Below, in pieces: positions 1-6,490 of a stretch of 6,961 nucleotides of DNA; positions within the stretch are counted from its first letter, which is position 1, and every line of letters starts with the position of its first letter. The position numbers and the translations under genes are program-made. Location: positions 1 through 6,961 of the forward strand of contig DAOVQG010000250.1 of NCBI GenBank assembly GCA_030628805.1, in the 5' to 3' direction. The notes below the pieces were generated by a model. The model saw only the letters and a program-made list of their open reading frames with translations. It was not told the DNA's origin and did not search any database. This DNA is from JAGMDK01 sp023128695. GTDB taxonomy: Bacteria; Planctomycetota; Phycisphaerae; UBA1845; Fen-1342.

Positions 1-15
1 CAAGTCGCAGGTATT

Positions 16-34
16 CACGGCTGACACAGCCGTG
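16..34. other. Perfect 8-bp hairpin near the left edge
   Basis: CACGGCTG (16-23) and CAGCCGTG (27-34) are exact reverse complements around the 3-nt loop ACA. It belongs to the repeat-rich stretch downstream of the GH13 gene. No gene was recognised in 1-215. Confidence 0.5.
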
Positions 35-89
35 CCACCCATCCGCGGCTCTTCTTCCAGGCGGCAGGCAAAAGGCAGGGCGGGTGAGC

Positions 90-175
90 GGGAGGGCGAG
101 GCTCCTGCCGAGCCAGTCGCGGCTCAGCGGGAGCTTCGCCCTCCCAGTCGCGGCTCAGCGGGAGCTTCGCCCTCC
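90..175. repeat. Repeat cluster: one inverted and two tandem units downstream of the GH13 gene
   Basis: Two identical 31-bp units lie head to tail (114-144 and 145-175, with GCGGCTCAGCGGGAGCTTCG). A diverged inverted copy at about 90-114 (GGGAGGGCGAGGCTCCTGCC) can pair with either, forming a large hairpin 40-125 bp past the GH13 stop codon. I associate units of this type with planctomycete intergenic regions. It may act as a 3' mRNA stabiliser or transcription stop, but no T tract follows the hairpin directly. Confidence 0.75.
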
Positions 176-215
176 CTTTCATGACGCTACCCGTGAATTG
201 AGCGTTGACAGAGCA

Positions 216-2573
216 TTAGTAGTGCGGGCCGGCGAGGTATTGCTCCATTTCGGCGAAATCGTCGTAATCGACCCGGCCGTTCTCGCGGATATCGACGTAC
301 ATGCCGCAGCCCTGCAAGCCGGCGTTATGCTGCAAGACGGCGTAGTCGTGCAGATCGACGTCGCTATCGCCGTCGAGGTCGCTGTCTCGTCCCAGCGGAT
401 CTTCGTAGCGGAAGACCAGCAGGCTCCACCGCGGGATAACGATTTGGGCCCCGCCGCCGCTGACCGAGACCTGGCCGCCGTTGCCCCAGCCGTTGCCGCT
501 GTATTCGAGGGCCTGGCTGTTGAGGATTTCGTACCAGGTGCCGTCCGCCGGGAAGCTGAGGTAGTAATCGCTGTAGTTGGAATCGCTGAAATTGACCACC
601 ACCACGATTTCGTTGCTCTCGCCGCGGCGGAAGGCAATGACCTCGCTGGTATCGTTGATCTCGTAGACGTTGGAGGGCGCGTCCGCGCGCAGGCCGCAAT
701 TGCTCTTCCGCGGGCCGATGGCATCCCGGAAGAACAGGGTCATCTCCGGCCGGCTGACGGCCTTGGACCAGTCAATGCGGTTGTTCCAGCCGGAGTTGAA
801 CTTGCGGTCCTCGAGCCATTCGCCGCCCTGGAGGAACATCGGGATACCCGCCGTCATGATGGTCAGACCCTGGGCGAGCTTGGAGAGCCCCTTGGCTTTG
901 TCGCTGTAGGGATCGCCGGAATCGATGCTGACCGCCAGACGTTCGTCGTCGATGCCACTGCCATCACCGCCGGCTTCGTCGTGGCCTTCCACGTAGCGGA
1001 CCAGTTGCGCGCTGTCGTAGCCCCAGGCGATGATGGCGCTGGCAACCGAACTCATGCTGGGATTCCCACCGCCGGCTGCCGCGAAGATCGCCGCCCGCAC
1101 GTCGTCGTTGAACTGATCGTGCCATTGGGCGTCGAAACCGGCGCCGTCACCGGCGGTGGGGAGGGTGATCCATTCGTCGTTGGGGAGCTCCTCGGCGATG
1201 GAGATGGCGTCGATCTTGCGGGCGTCATTATTGTCATTGATACGCTGCATCAGACTCCAGCCCTGCGGGTAACCCTCGGGGAAGATCCAGTTGTCGCGCA
1301 TGTAACGCGTCGCATCCATGCGGAACCCGTCCACGCGGTATTCCTCCAGCCAGTGCAGCACGTTGTCGGCGTAGTAATCGCGCACCTCCTGCTTCCAGAG
1401 CGCGGCCTGCGAGCCCCACGGCGTCTGGACCACCGGGTTGTCGAAGTAAATCTGCGTGCCGTCGTAATACCACAAGTAATTCCCGTTGAAGGAGAAGTGG
1501 TTGTAAACGATATCCAGCACCACCGCGATGCCGCGCCGGTGCAGTCCGTCGATCATGTACTTGAGATCCTCCGGGCTGCCGTAGGCCTCTTCCGGAGCCC
1601 AGTTATTGACCGGGTTGTAGCCCCACGACTCGTAGTAGTCGAACTCGGTGATCGGCATCAGCTCAACCACGTTCACGCCCAGGTAGAGCAGGTGATCCAG
1701 GTGGGTGTCGACCACGTCGTGATACAGGCCCATGCGGTTCAGGCCGTCGTTGTAGCCGGAGAAGGTACCCACGTGCAGTTCGTAGATCACCATTTCCTCG
1801 AACGGCGGCGTGTCGAAATCCTGGTCGGCCCAGGTGTACGATGAGGGATCGATCACATACGTGTTGTCGTTGTCGGACGGATTCATGGCCCGGCCGCGGG
1901 CGTCGGTCTTCCACACCGTCCCCGGCTGAAACACATACTTGTATTGGTCGTAGGCCTCGATGTTCGGGATGATCGGCGGCGTCGGAGAGGGGGTGACCTT
2001 TCGCGTGAAATAGTCGCCGCTCTTGGTCATAGGTAAGGAGGAGGCACTCCAGCCGTTGAACTCGCCGGCGATGTAGGCCGAGGAGGCGTTGGGAGCCCAG
2101 ACCTTGAAAACCGCGCCTCCGTCACTGGTCATGCTGCAACCCAGCGGGGCGTGGCTGAGCGTGGCGAAATCCAGATTCCAGCCGCTGGCGGGCGGGCTGC
2201 TCGACATGCCGTCTGGGCCAAGATAGTCGGTGTCACTGCCATCGGTTAGCTCGATGTAGTACTCCAGCGTGCCGGTCGGCGACGTGGCCGGGATGACGGC
2301 CGTCCAGACGTCGTAAACACCGCGATTGTGCGAGTAGTCGGCGGCAATCCATGTGGGGGTGCCGTCATCGACCCAGACGCCGGCCGCGGTGATGTCGTAA
2401 TAGTAGGTCTGGAACGAGATCGAGAAGCTCTCGCCGTCTACCGGGCAGATCGGCAAGCGTTCCCGCCAGTCGATATGGGTGACGCCGGCCCATTCGACGT
2501 TGTCGTCATGGCCGGCGCCGGCGAGCAGGAACGTCAGGCAGACGATGGCGAGTAAGGGGGTTCTTCGAGCCAT
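216..2573 (-). CDS. Secreted GH13 alpha-glucan enzyme, branching-enzyme-like, with CBM48-like module and C-terminal dockerin-like tail
   Basis: The 785-aa product probably acts outside the cytoplasm on starch or glycogen. Seen in order: a signal peptide (residues 1-20, RR then a hydrophobic run ending AGA); a beta-rich domain (about 45-118) resembling N-terminal CBM34-type modules; a CBM48-like module (about 145-245, with FKVWAPNA and GEFNGW); and the GH13 barrel (about 262-620). The barrel has IYELHVGTF (263-271), DIVYNH (354-359), GFRMD with nucleophile D420, IAEE with acid/base E461, and EGHDE with D532, so the triad is complete. An all-beta domain (about 635-722) precedes a dockerin-like tail (730-783) with two Asp loops, D732-D743 and D761-D772; the second has Arg at position 3 and may bind calcium poorly. 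The ATG has AGAGGG 7 nt upstream, and gene and start look sound. The core best resembles 1,4-alpha-glucan branching enzymes; malto-oligosyltrehalose trehalohydrolase or a debranching or amylase activity are alternatives. Secretion is unusual for a branching enzyme. A private promoter lies at 2640-2648. Confidence 0.93.
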   Translation of the reverse strand: MARRTPLLAIVCLTFLLAGAGHDDNVEWAGVTHIDWRERLPICPVDGESFSISFQTYYYDITAAGVWVDDGTPTWIAADYSHNRGVYDVWTAVIPATSPTGTLEYYIELTDGSDTDYLGPDGMSSSPPASGWNLDFATLSHAPLGCSMTSDGGAVFKVWAPNASSAYIAGEFNGWSASSLPMTKSGDYFTRKVTPSPTPPIIPNIEAYDQYKYVFQPGTVWKTDARGRAMNPSDNDNTYVIDPSSYTWADQDFDTPPFEEMVIYELHVGTFSGYNDGLNRMGLYHDVVDTHLDHLLYLGVNVVELMPITEFDYYESWGYNPVNNWAPEEAYGSPEDLKYMIDGLHRRGIAVVLDIVYNHFSFNGNYLWYYDGTQIYFDNPVVQTPWGSQAALWKQEVRDYYADNVLHWLEEYRVDGFRMDATRYMRDNWIFPEGYPQGWSLMQRINDNNDARKIDAISIAEELPNDEWITLPTAGDGAGFDAQWHDQFNDDVRAAIFAAAGGGNPSMSSVASAIIAWGYDSAQLVRYVEGHDEAGGDGSGIDDERLAVSIDSGDPYSDKAKGLSKLAQGLTIMTAGIPMFLQGGEWLEDRKFNSGWNNRIDWSKAVSRPEMTLFFRDAIGPRKSNCGLRADAPSNVYEINDTSEVIAFRRGESNEIVVVVNFSDSNYSDYYLSFPADGTWYEILNSQALEYSGNGWGNGGQVSVSGGGAQIVIPRWSLLVFRYEDPLGRDSDLDGDSDVDLHDYAVLQHNAGLQGCGMYVDIRENGRVDYDDFAEMEQYLAGPHY

Positions 2574-2611
2574 TCTTGTCCCTCTATTTGGACTGGGGAT
2601 ACCGTTTTCGC

Positions 2612-2634
2612 ATGGCCGGCCACGAGGCCGACAT
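2612..2634. other. Short hairpin at the 5' end of the GH13 leader
   Basis: CGGCC (2617-2621) and GGCCG (2626-2630) form a perfect 5-bp stem with a 4-nt loop, extended by ATG/CAT pairs (2612-2614 with 2632-2634) across a small bulge. It lies at the predicted 5' end of the GH13 transcript, where such a structure could protect the mRNA. Functional importance is inferred. Confidence 0.3.
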
Positions 2635-2639
2635 CTTCG

Positions 2640-2648
2640 ATTATATCA
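2640..2648 (-). promoter_or_regulatory. Extended -10 promoter candidate for the GH13 gene
   Basis: The minus strand shows TGATATAAT: a perfect TATAAT at 2640-2645 with TG at 2647-2648, the extended -10 motif that can work without a -35 box. No convincing -35 is present at 16-18 nt. Transcription would start near 2632, giving a leader of about 60 nt. This suggests the GH13 gene can be expressed apart from the two upstream genes. Confidence 0.5.
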
Positions 2649-2671
2649 GGGCCACAGCATAGAGTGGGGGT

Positions 2672-2852
2672 GCGGGTACCCCATCCCGTTTCGCCGGCCC
2701 GGAGACGGGCGTCAGGAAAGTGGGTAAACCGGTGGGGCGGCCCTCCGCGGCCGCCAGCGGACCGTACTGGCGGGCACGGAGGCCCGCCCCACCCACCTAT
2801 GTTGACGCTCACCCCCGGCCCGGAGGGCGGGCGAACGGGGTGGGGCACCCTC
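2672..2852. repeat. Outer inverted repeat enclosing palindromic element A
   Basis: Arms at 2672-2690 and 2834-2852 are reverse complements at 16 of 19 positions (GGGTNCCCCANCCCGTT shared). They enclose the whole of element A, giving a nested palindrome of about 180 bp. I did not find these arms around copy B, so they may be a separate older repeat into which the element inserted, or copy B may have lost them. Confidence 0.5.
2707..2815. repeat. Palindromic intergenic repeat element, copy A
   Basis: The copy runs from GGGCGTCAGGAAAGTGGGTA to GTTGACGCTCACCC. Its core is a long imperfect hairpin: arms 2731-2756 and 2768-2793 match at 23 of 26 positions with an 11-nt loop. A second copy in the same orientation lies at 6459-6639. 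No ORF or transposase is inside, so it behaves like a REP/MITE-type non-autonomous repeat. It sits between the 279-aa and GH13 genes, just upstream of the GH13 promoter. Confidence 0.8.
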
Positions 2853-2862
2853 TCGTCTTTTA

Positions 2863-2932
2863 GCTGATCGCTGATTGCTGACCGCTGATTGCTGATTGCT
2901 GATTGCTGACCGCTGATTGCTGACCGCTGAAT
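2863..2932. repeat. Heptamer tandem array, ten units (GCTGAYY)
   Basis: Ten contiguous 7-bp units begin GCTGA and end TC, TT, CC, TT, TT, TT, CC, TT, CC, AT on the plus strand. The array stops 10 bp from the stop codon of the 279-aa gene. It resembles the heptanucleotide short tandem repeats (STRR type) known in cyanobacteria and scattered in other phyla. Conceptual translation gives the familiar artefact QQSAISNQ. A four-unit relative lies inverted at 6823-6854. Confidence 0.85.
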
Positions 2933-2942
2933 GCTTGCCAAC

Positions 2943-3782
2943 TTACGGACAAGTTGTGTTCATGATCGCGACGAGCGGATCGATATCGCGCCAATTGACG
3001 GTGCCGTCGCCACTCACGTCGTTGTTGACGAAGGGGCAGGCGGGGTCGCCGGGAGCGAACATGTCGCCCCAAGCCACGTAGTTATCGTTCATCGCCGCGA
3101 CGAAGTAATCGATGTCGCGCCAATCGATGGCGCCGTCGCAGTTGCTGTCGCCGGGGCAGGCCGGCGTGAGATAGTAGGTTTGCCAACGGCCGTTCGGCAC
3201 GTCGAGCTCGAGGCGGTGCCACTCGTTGTCGCTCCAGGGTTCGATGGTGGCGTTGGGGCCGTTGAAGCGGAAGTCCTGCCCGACGTTGATCTCCCAGTCG
3301 CCGGCGGCGCGGAACTTGAACTCGTGGAGGCCGGCGGTGGGCAGCAGGCTGTCGACCTGATAGAGTCCGTCCCCCGCGTCAAACATCAGGATGGCGTTGT
3401 CGCCCCAGTTGGTCCAGTCGCCGGCGATGTCCCAGTCAGTGTAGCTGCTCCAGCCGACGCGGTTCTCCGGGGGGTTCCATCCGTCGCCCGCGACGCCGGG
3501 CAGAAAGTGGAACGTTATTTCGCCGGCGATGTAGCGGCCGCGGACGTTGCCGGGGGGATAACTTTCACTCCAGTCAAAGTTGGAGATCTTCCAGTCGAAG
3601 GTCTCACCGACGGGCTGAGCGGACATGTCGATCGGCAGGGAGTAGGTTCCGTCCCCGTCGTCGTTCATTTCGTCGTCGGTACCCCAGCCGTTGAAATCAC
3701 CCTTGACATACCAGCCGCTTTGGCCCATGGCACTGCCGACGAAAAACCCGGCGAGCAGCAGAATTGCAAGCGGAATCCTCAT
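2943..3782 (-). CDS. Secreted protein with two starch-binding-like domains and a paired Asp-loop C-terminal tail
   Basis: The 279-aa product has no catalytic domain that I recognise. A clean signal peptide (1-20, ending SAMG before Q21) leads into two beta-sandwich-like units. The first (about 23-76) has VKGDFNGW at 26-33 and the second (about 117-180) has IAGDWTNW at 119-126; both match the aromatic G(D/E)FN.W signature of CBM20/CBM48-type glucan-binding folds. The tail (209-279) carries two EF/dockerin-type loops, D212-x-N-x-D-G-x-x-D-x-x-D223 and D255-x-S-x-D-G-x-x-N-x-x-D266, with cysteines 209, 215, 249 and 278. The same tail ends the upstream gene. The start is supported by AAGGAG 7 nt upstream of the ATG. 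The gene lies 96 bp downstream of the 758-aa gene on the same strand and is probably co-transcribed with it, since I see no promoter in the spacer. Likely role: extracellular alpha-glucan binding accessory; the ligand is inferred. Confidence 0.93.
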   Translation of the reverse strand: MRIPLAILLLAGFFVGSAMGQSGWYVKGDFNGWGTDDEMNDDGDGTYSLPIDMSAQPVGETFDWKISNFDWSESYPPGNVRGRYIAGEITFHFLPGVAGDGWNPPENRVGWSSYTDWDIAGDWTNWGDNAILMFDAGDGLYQVDSLLPTAGLHEFKFRAAGDWEINVGQDFRFNGPNATIEPWSDNEWHRLELDVPNGRWQTYYLTPACPGDSNCDGAIDWRDIDYFVAAMNDNYVAWGDMFAPGDPACPFVNNDVSGDGTVNWRDIDPLVAIMNTTCP

Positions 3783-3822
3783 TTGATCTCTCCTTCGTAA
3801 ATTGCCTCTTTTCTCTCTTCAG

Positions 3823-3856
3823 GGAGGGCGCCGGGCCGCGTTGCCCGGCGCTCTCC
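3823..3856. other. Stable hairpin in the spacer between the 758-aa and 279-aa genes
   Basis: Arms at 3823-3835 and 3844-3856 pair over 12 of 13 positions around an 8-nt loop and are almost entirely G/C. The hairpin begins 23 nt past the stop of the 758-aa gene and about 40 nt before the start of the 279-aa gene. The bases after it on the minus strand are purine-rich (GAAGAGAGAAAAGAGG) with no T run, so an mRNA-stabilising or processing element, or partial attenuation, is more likely than a full terminator. Confidence 0.45.
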
Positions 3857-3878
3857 ACGTTTCGTCCAAGTGTGCCGA

Positions 3879-6155
3879 CTACGGGCAGGTCGTATTCATC
3901 ACCGCCACGAACGGATCGATGTCGCGCCAGTTGGCGGTGCCGTCTTCGTTGACATCGTTGTTGGCGAACAGGCAACTGGGCGTGCCGGGGAGGAACATGG
4001 CTTCCCAGGCCGTCTCGTTGTCGTTCTGGGCCGCGACGAAGTAGTCGATGTCACGCCAGTTGATCTCGCCGTCGCAGTTGCTGTCGCCGAGACAGATCGG
4101 CGGGGCGGCCGGGATGACCTCGACCTTAATGAGCCCGGCTGTCGGGTTGACCGTGAGCCGAAGCGTGTCCGTGTCGGCGTCGATCGTGATCTCGGCGTTG
4201 TCCGCGTTCACGCTACGGCCGTTGGCACCGACCGCGTCCCAGGTGTCGTAGACGGTACACTTGCCCCAATACATGGCGGCCGGAATCCCGGTGGCTTCCC
4301 ACATCCAGATGCCGGGCTCGGTCTCCGTCATCACCGTGACGTCACTGTCGGGATCCCAATCGAAGCCGCCGACCTCGGACTGGAAGCTGCCGACGGCCAC
4401 CCAATCGGTGCGGGTCAGGCTCACGCCGATGCGGTTGAAGGTCGGCAACCACTCGTCGCCTTCATAGTAATGTGTGTCATAGGTAATCGTGATCTCGCCG
4501 AACTCGTCAACCGAGCCGAAGCTGTTGCCGGAGGTTGGCAGGCATCCGTTCCAAGTGACGCCGTCGGTGATCTTGAACAGCTCGACGTTGTCGGGCGTCA
4601 GACCGGTGACGGTGGCGGTCCAGATGCCCTCGTTCGGCGGGTCCATCTCCGTCATCGGCGTGCCGTCCACCGCCCAGCCGTTGAGCGTGCCGGCCACGTG
4701 CGGCGAGGGGAGATAGCAGAACTCGGGGCACTCGGTATCAATGCCGAAGAAGTTGCCGTTCTGGTCCCAGCACTCCTGCTGCCGCATGATGTAGCAATCT
4801 TGACCGATGCAGCAGGCGCCGGTGCCACAGGGGTCGGGGTCGTCGTCGCAATGAGTGTAATTGCCGGCGTAGTCGCCGCCCAAACCCTCCGGCGGATCGG
4901 CCTCACAGTACTTTTGGGTGGTGAAGACGCAGGGCGGGTCACCGTCTACGCAGCACGCTCCGCGGACCTCGATTAGGCAGGGGCAGCCGGCGCAATCTTC
5001 GCCGGCGGTCCAGGTGCCGGCGGCGGTCAAGCAGTCGGCCTCGCTCATAACCTCGCACAGGCCGCTATAGCCGTCATCGATGCAGCAGCGGCCGGAGGGG
5101 ATCGTGTCGCAGGGATTGCCGTCGCAATTCGTGTTATCGCCCAAGTATGTGCCGCCGCAACCTGCCTGCGTGGTGATAGTGCAAATCTCGCCGACACAGC
5201 AGGCCCCAACGGGCTCGTCCGTGAGGGAAACCGTGAAAGGCGAATGGAACATGAACATGACATCGGTGAAATCGACCAGGCGGACGTCGGTCCAGTAATC
5301 GTCTTCCATTCCGCCGGCAATGTTCCCGAGCAGAATCCCACCCAGACCGCCGAGGACTTGGTTCGAGACAGAGGAGCCGTCACTGCTGCCGATGAACGCG
5401 ACGATGCTGATCTCGGCACCGGCGGGGCTGTCGAGTGCCGAGAGCGGGATGGCGAGCTCGAAGCCGGTGGTCACGCCGGCACCGTAATCGGCGTCGAAGC
5501 CGCCGGAGACGCCCGCGACGTTGCGGTTGTCGAGCGCGACCTGAATGGCGGGCGGGTCGGGGTCGCCGCCGGTAAGCGTGATTTCGCCGCCGCAGACGAA
5601 CTCGCCCGCGCCGACGTACCAGCCCTCGGGCGTCGGGGCGTTGACATCGTCATACAGTTCGGCGAAGTCGGCGTAGACCATTACCGGGTCGCCGACTCCG
5701 TTGACCGAGAGCCAAAAATCGGCTTCGAATCCGCTCTTGAACTTGAGCCCTGGTCCTTCGGCGCCCGGTCCCAGGCGGAGTAGGACACCCTTGTCCGGAT
5801 TGTTCGCGTCAAGCTGCTGCTGGCCGTAGGCGCGGGTGTCGAAGAAGACATGGAGGCGGTTGCCGCTGGTCTCGAAGTTGCCCGCGAAGGTCAGGTACAA
5901 CGTGTCGCCGTAAACGACGCCGTAGGCCGAATCGAGCTCCGAGCCGGCGGCGAAATTCGGCCGGCCGATGTTGGAATCGCCGTAGCCGGTCTGCCCGTCC
6001 TGGACGATGAGTGGGGTGGGCTCGTCGTTGGGCTCGAAGCCGGTGACGGCTCCGTAGAGCGGCTCGTCGGCGTCGCCGTCCAGCACCGGCTGGGCCAGGG
6101 CCGGCATCGTCAGCAGCAGGACCAATCCCATTGTTGCACAACATACACTTTTCAT
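3879..6155 (-). CDS. Secreted modular protein: N-terminal CBM9/DOMON-like domain, four CC-cysteine repeats, two starch-binding-like domains, Asp-loop tail
   Basis: The 758-aa product starts at the ATG at 6155, preceded by AGGAAGAG and followed by a signal peptide (1-21, PALA then Q22). Residues 22-312 form a beta-rich domain (LDGDADEP, then VQDGQTGYGDSNIG, GSELDSAYG and LHVFFDTRA) resembling planctomycete secreted proteins I recall, and loosely CBM9/DOMON folds. Residues 317-480 hold four cysteine repeats starting GACC, GRCC, GACC and GACC. Two glucan-binding-like domains follow: about 485-565 (VAGTLNGW) and about 585-682 (VAVGSFQSEVG...WDPDSD), the latter like the X25-type modules of pullulanases and amylases. 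The tail (688-758) has paired Asp loops D691-D702 and D734-D745 and cysteines 688, 694, 728 and 757. No catalytic motif was seen, so a binding or scaffold role on the cell surface is likely, next to a GH13 enzyme. An in-frame GTG at 6218 would add 21 charged residues before the signal peptide and is unlikely. Confidence 0.92.
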   Translation of the reverse strand: MKSVCCATMGLVLLLTMPALAQPVLDGDADEPLYGAVTGFEPNDEPTPLIVQDGQTGYGDSNIGRPNFAAGSELDSAYGVVYGDTLYLTFAGNFETSGNRLHVFFDTRAYGQQQLDANNPDKGVLLRLGPGAEGPGLKFKSGFEADFWLSVNGVGDPVMVYADFAELYDDVNAPTPEGWYVGAGEFVCGGEITLTGGDPDPPAIQVALDNRNVAGVSGGFDADYGAGVTTGFELAIPLSALDSPAGAEISIVAFIGSSDGSSVSNQVLGGLGGILLGNIAGGMEDDYWTDVRLVDFTDVMFMFHSPFTVSLTDEPVGACCVGEICTITTQAGCGGTYLGDNTNCDGNPCDTIPSGRCCIDDGYSGLCEVMSEADCLTAAGTWTAGEDCAGCPCLIEVRGACCVDGDPPCVFTTQKYCEADPPEGLGGDYAGNYTHCDDDPDPCGTGACCIGQDCYIMRQQECWDQNGNFFGIDTECPEFCYLPSPHVAGTLNGWAVDGTPMTEMDPPNEGIWTATVTGLTPDNVELFKITDGVTWNGCLPTSGNSFGSVDEFGEITITYDTHYYEGDEWLPTFNRIGVSLTRTDWVAVGSFQSEVGGFDWDPDSDVTVMTETEPGIWMWEATGIPAAMYWGKCTVYDTWDAVGANGRSVNADNAEITIDADTDTLRLTVNPTAGLIKVEVIPAAPPICLGDSNCDGEINWRDIDYFVAAQNDNETAWEAMFLPGTPSCLFANNDVNEDGTANWRDIDPFVAVMNTTCP

Positions 6156-6162
6156 TTCGTTG

Positions 6163-6170
6163 CTCTTCCT
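6163..6170 (-). promoter_or_regulatory. Ribosome binding site that decides the start of the 758-aa gene
   Basis: AGGAAGAG on the minus strand ends 7 nt before the ATG at 6155, and that ATG opens directly into a signal peptide. The competing GTG at 6218 has a G-rich stretch (6221-6228) only 2 nt away, too close for a normal Shine-Dalgarno spacing. Confidence 0.6.
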
Positions 6171-6288
6171 TTCCGTACTCTGTGAGCCAGAAACCTTGTT
6201 TACACGTGGACCGCACACAACCTCCCCCTCACCCTCATGGTCACGATAAGAACTGACGTACCAACAGCATAAAGTGGACCACGACAGC

Positions 6289-6318
6289 GATAAGGAGAAA
6301 TGTGTTGGCGTCCTTATC
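6289..6318. promoter_or_regulatory. Perfect 8-bp inverted repeat in the leader of the 758-aa gene
   Basis: GATAAGGA (6289-6296) and TCCTTATC (6311-6318) are exact reverse complements separated by 14 nt. The site lies inside the predicted long leader, roughly 80-110 nt downstream of the predicted transcription start and 135 nt upstream of the start codon. It could be a dimeric repressor operator acting as a roadblock, or a leader RNA hairpin. No run of T follows it, so it is not a standard terminator. Confidence 0.35.
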
Positions 6319-6407
6319 CCAACTCCAACTCCGCTCGCCTGATACCCTCGGCGTCACTCAGACACCAGGGCAGCTTCTTAATCAATGTCCTCTATCTCCC
6401 ATTCATT

Positions 6408-6436
6408 AAAATAACGGCCTGACCACGCAGTGTCAA
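6408..6436 (-). promoter_or_regulatory. Candidate sigma-70 type promoter for the 758-aa gene
   Basis: On the minus strand a perfect TTGACA (6431-6436) is followed by a 17-nt spacer and TATTTT (6408-6413, four of six to consensus). The start of transcription would fall near 6400, giving a leader of about 245 nt before the ATG at 6155. It sits just downstream of the palindromic element at 6459-6639. It is the best promoter match upstream of the first two genes and probably drives both. Confidence 0.55.
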
Positions 6437-6490
6437 GGTTTACGGCGGGCGACTTGGGGGGCGTCAGGAAAGTGGGTAACCGGTGGGGCG

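Noticed and set aside
84..1844. Long plus-strand open frame (586 codons) opposite the GH13 gene
   Set aside because: It is antisense to a gene with clear GH13 motifs. Its product is a low-complexity run of V, A, D and G with no domain, as expected when a GC-rich codon bias leaves the opposite strand free of stops.
2534..2941. Minus-strand 135-codon frame across the spacer
   Set aside because: It consists of translated heptamers (SAISNQ) and palindrome repeat (GGPPCPPV) and overlaps the start of the GH13 gene in another frame. It is a repeat artefact.
3823..3856. Intrinsic terminator between the first two genes
   Set aside because: The stem is strong but the following bases on the transcribed strand are purines with no T tract.
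2931..4976. Plus-strand open frames of 289 and 368 codons opposite the two binding-protein genes
   Set aside because: Same reason: antisense shadows of genes with signal peptides, ribosome sites and recognisable domains.
216..6155. A true cellulosome-type scaffold system
   Set aside because: Dockerin-like loops alone are not enough. No cohesin domain is seen, and planctomycete Asp-loop tails are common outside cellulosomes.
6156..6218. Upstream GTG start for the 758-aa gene
   Set aside because: It would place 21 polar residues ahead of the signal peptide, and its G-rich upstream stretch is only 2 nt away. The ATG at 6155 has a better site.
6261..6275. Match between ACAGCATAAAGTGGA (6264-6278 region) and ACAGCATAGAGTGGG near 2654
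   Set aside because: About 13 of 15 bases agree, but no flanking similarity extends it, so it cannot be separated from chance.
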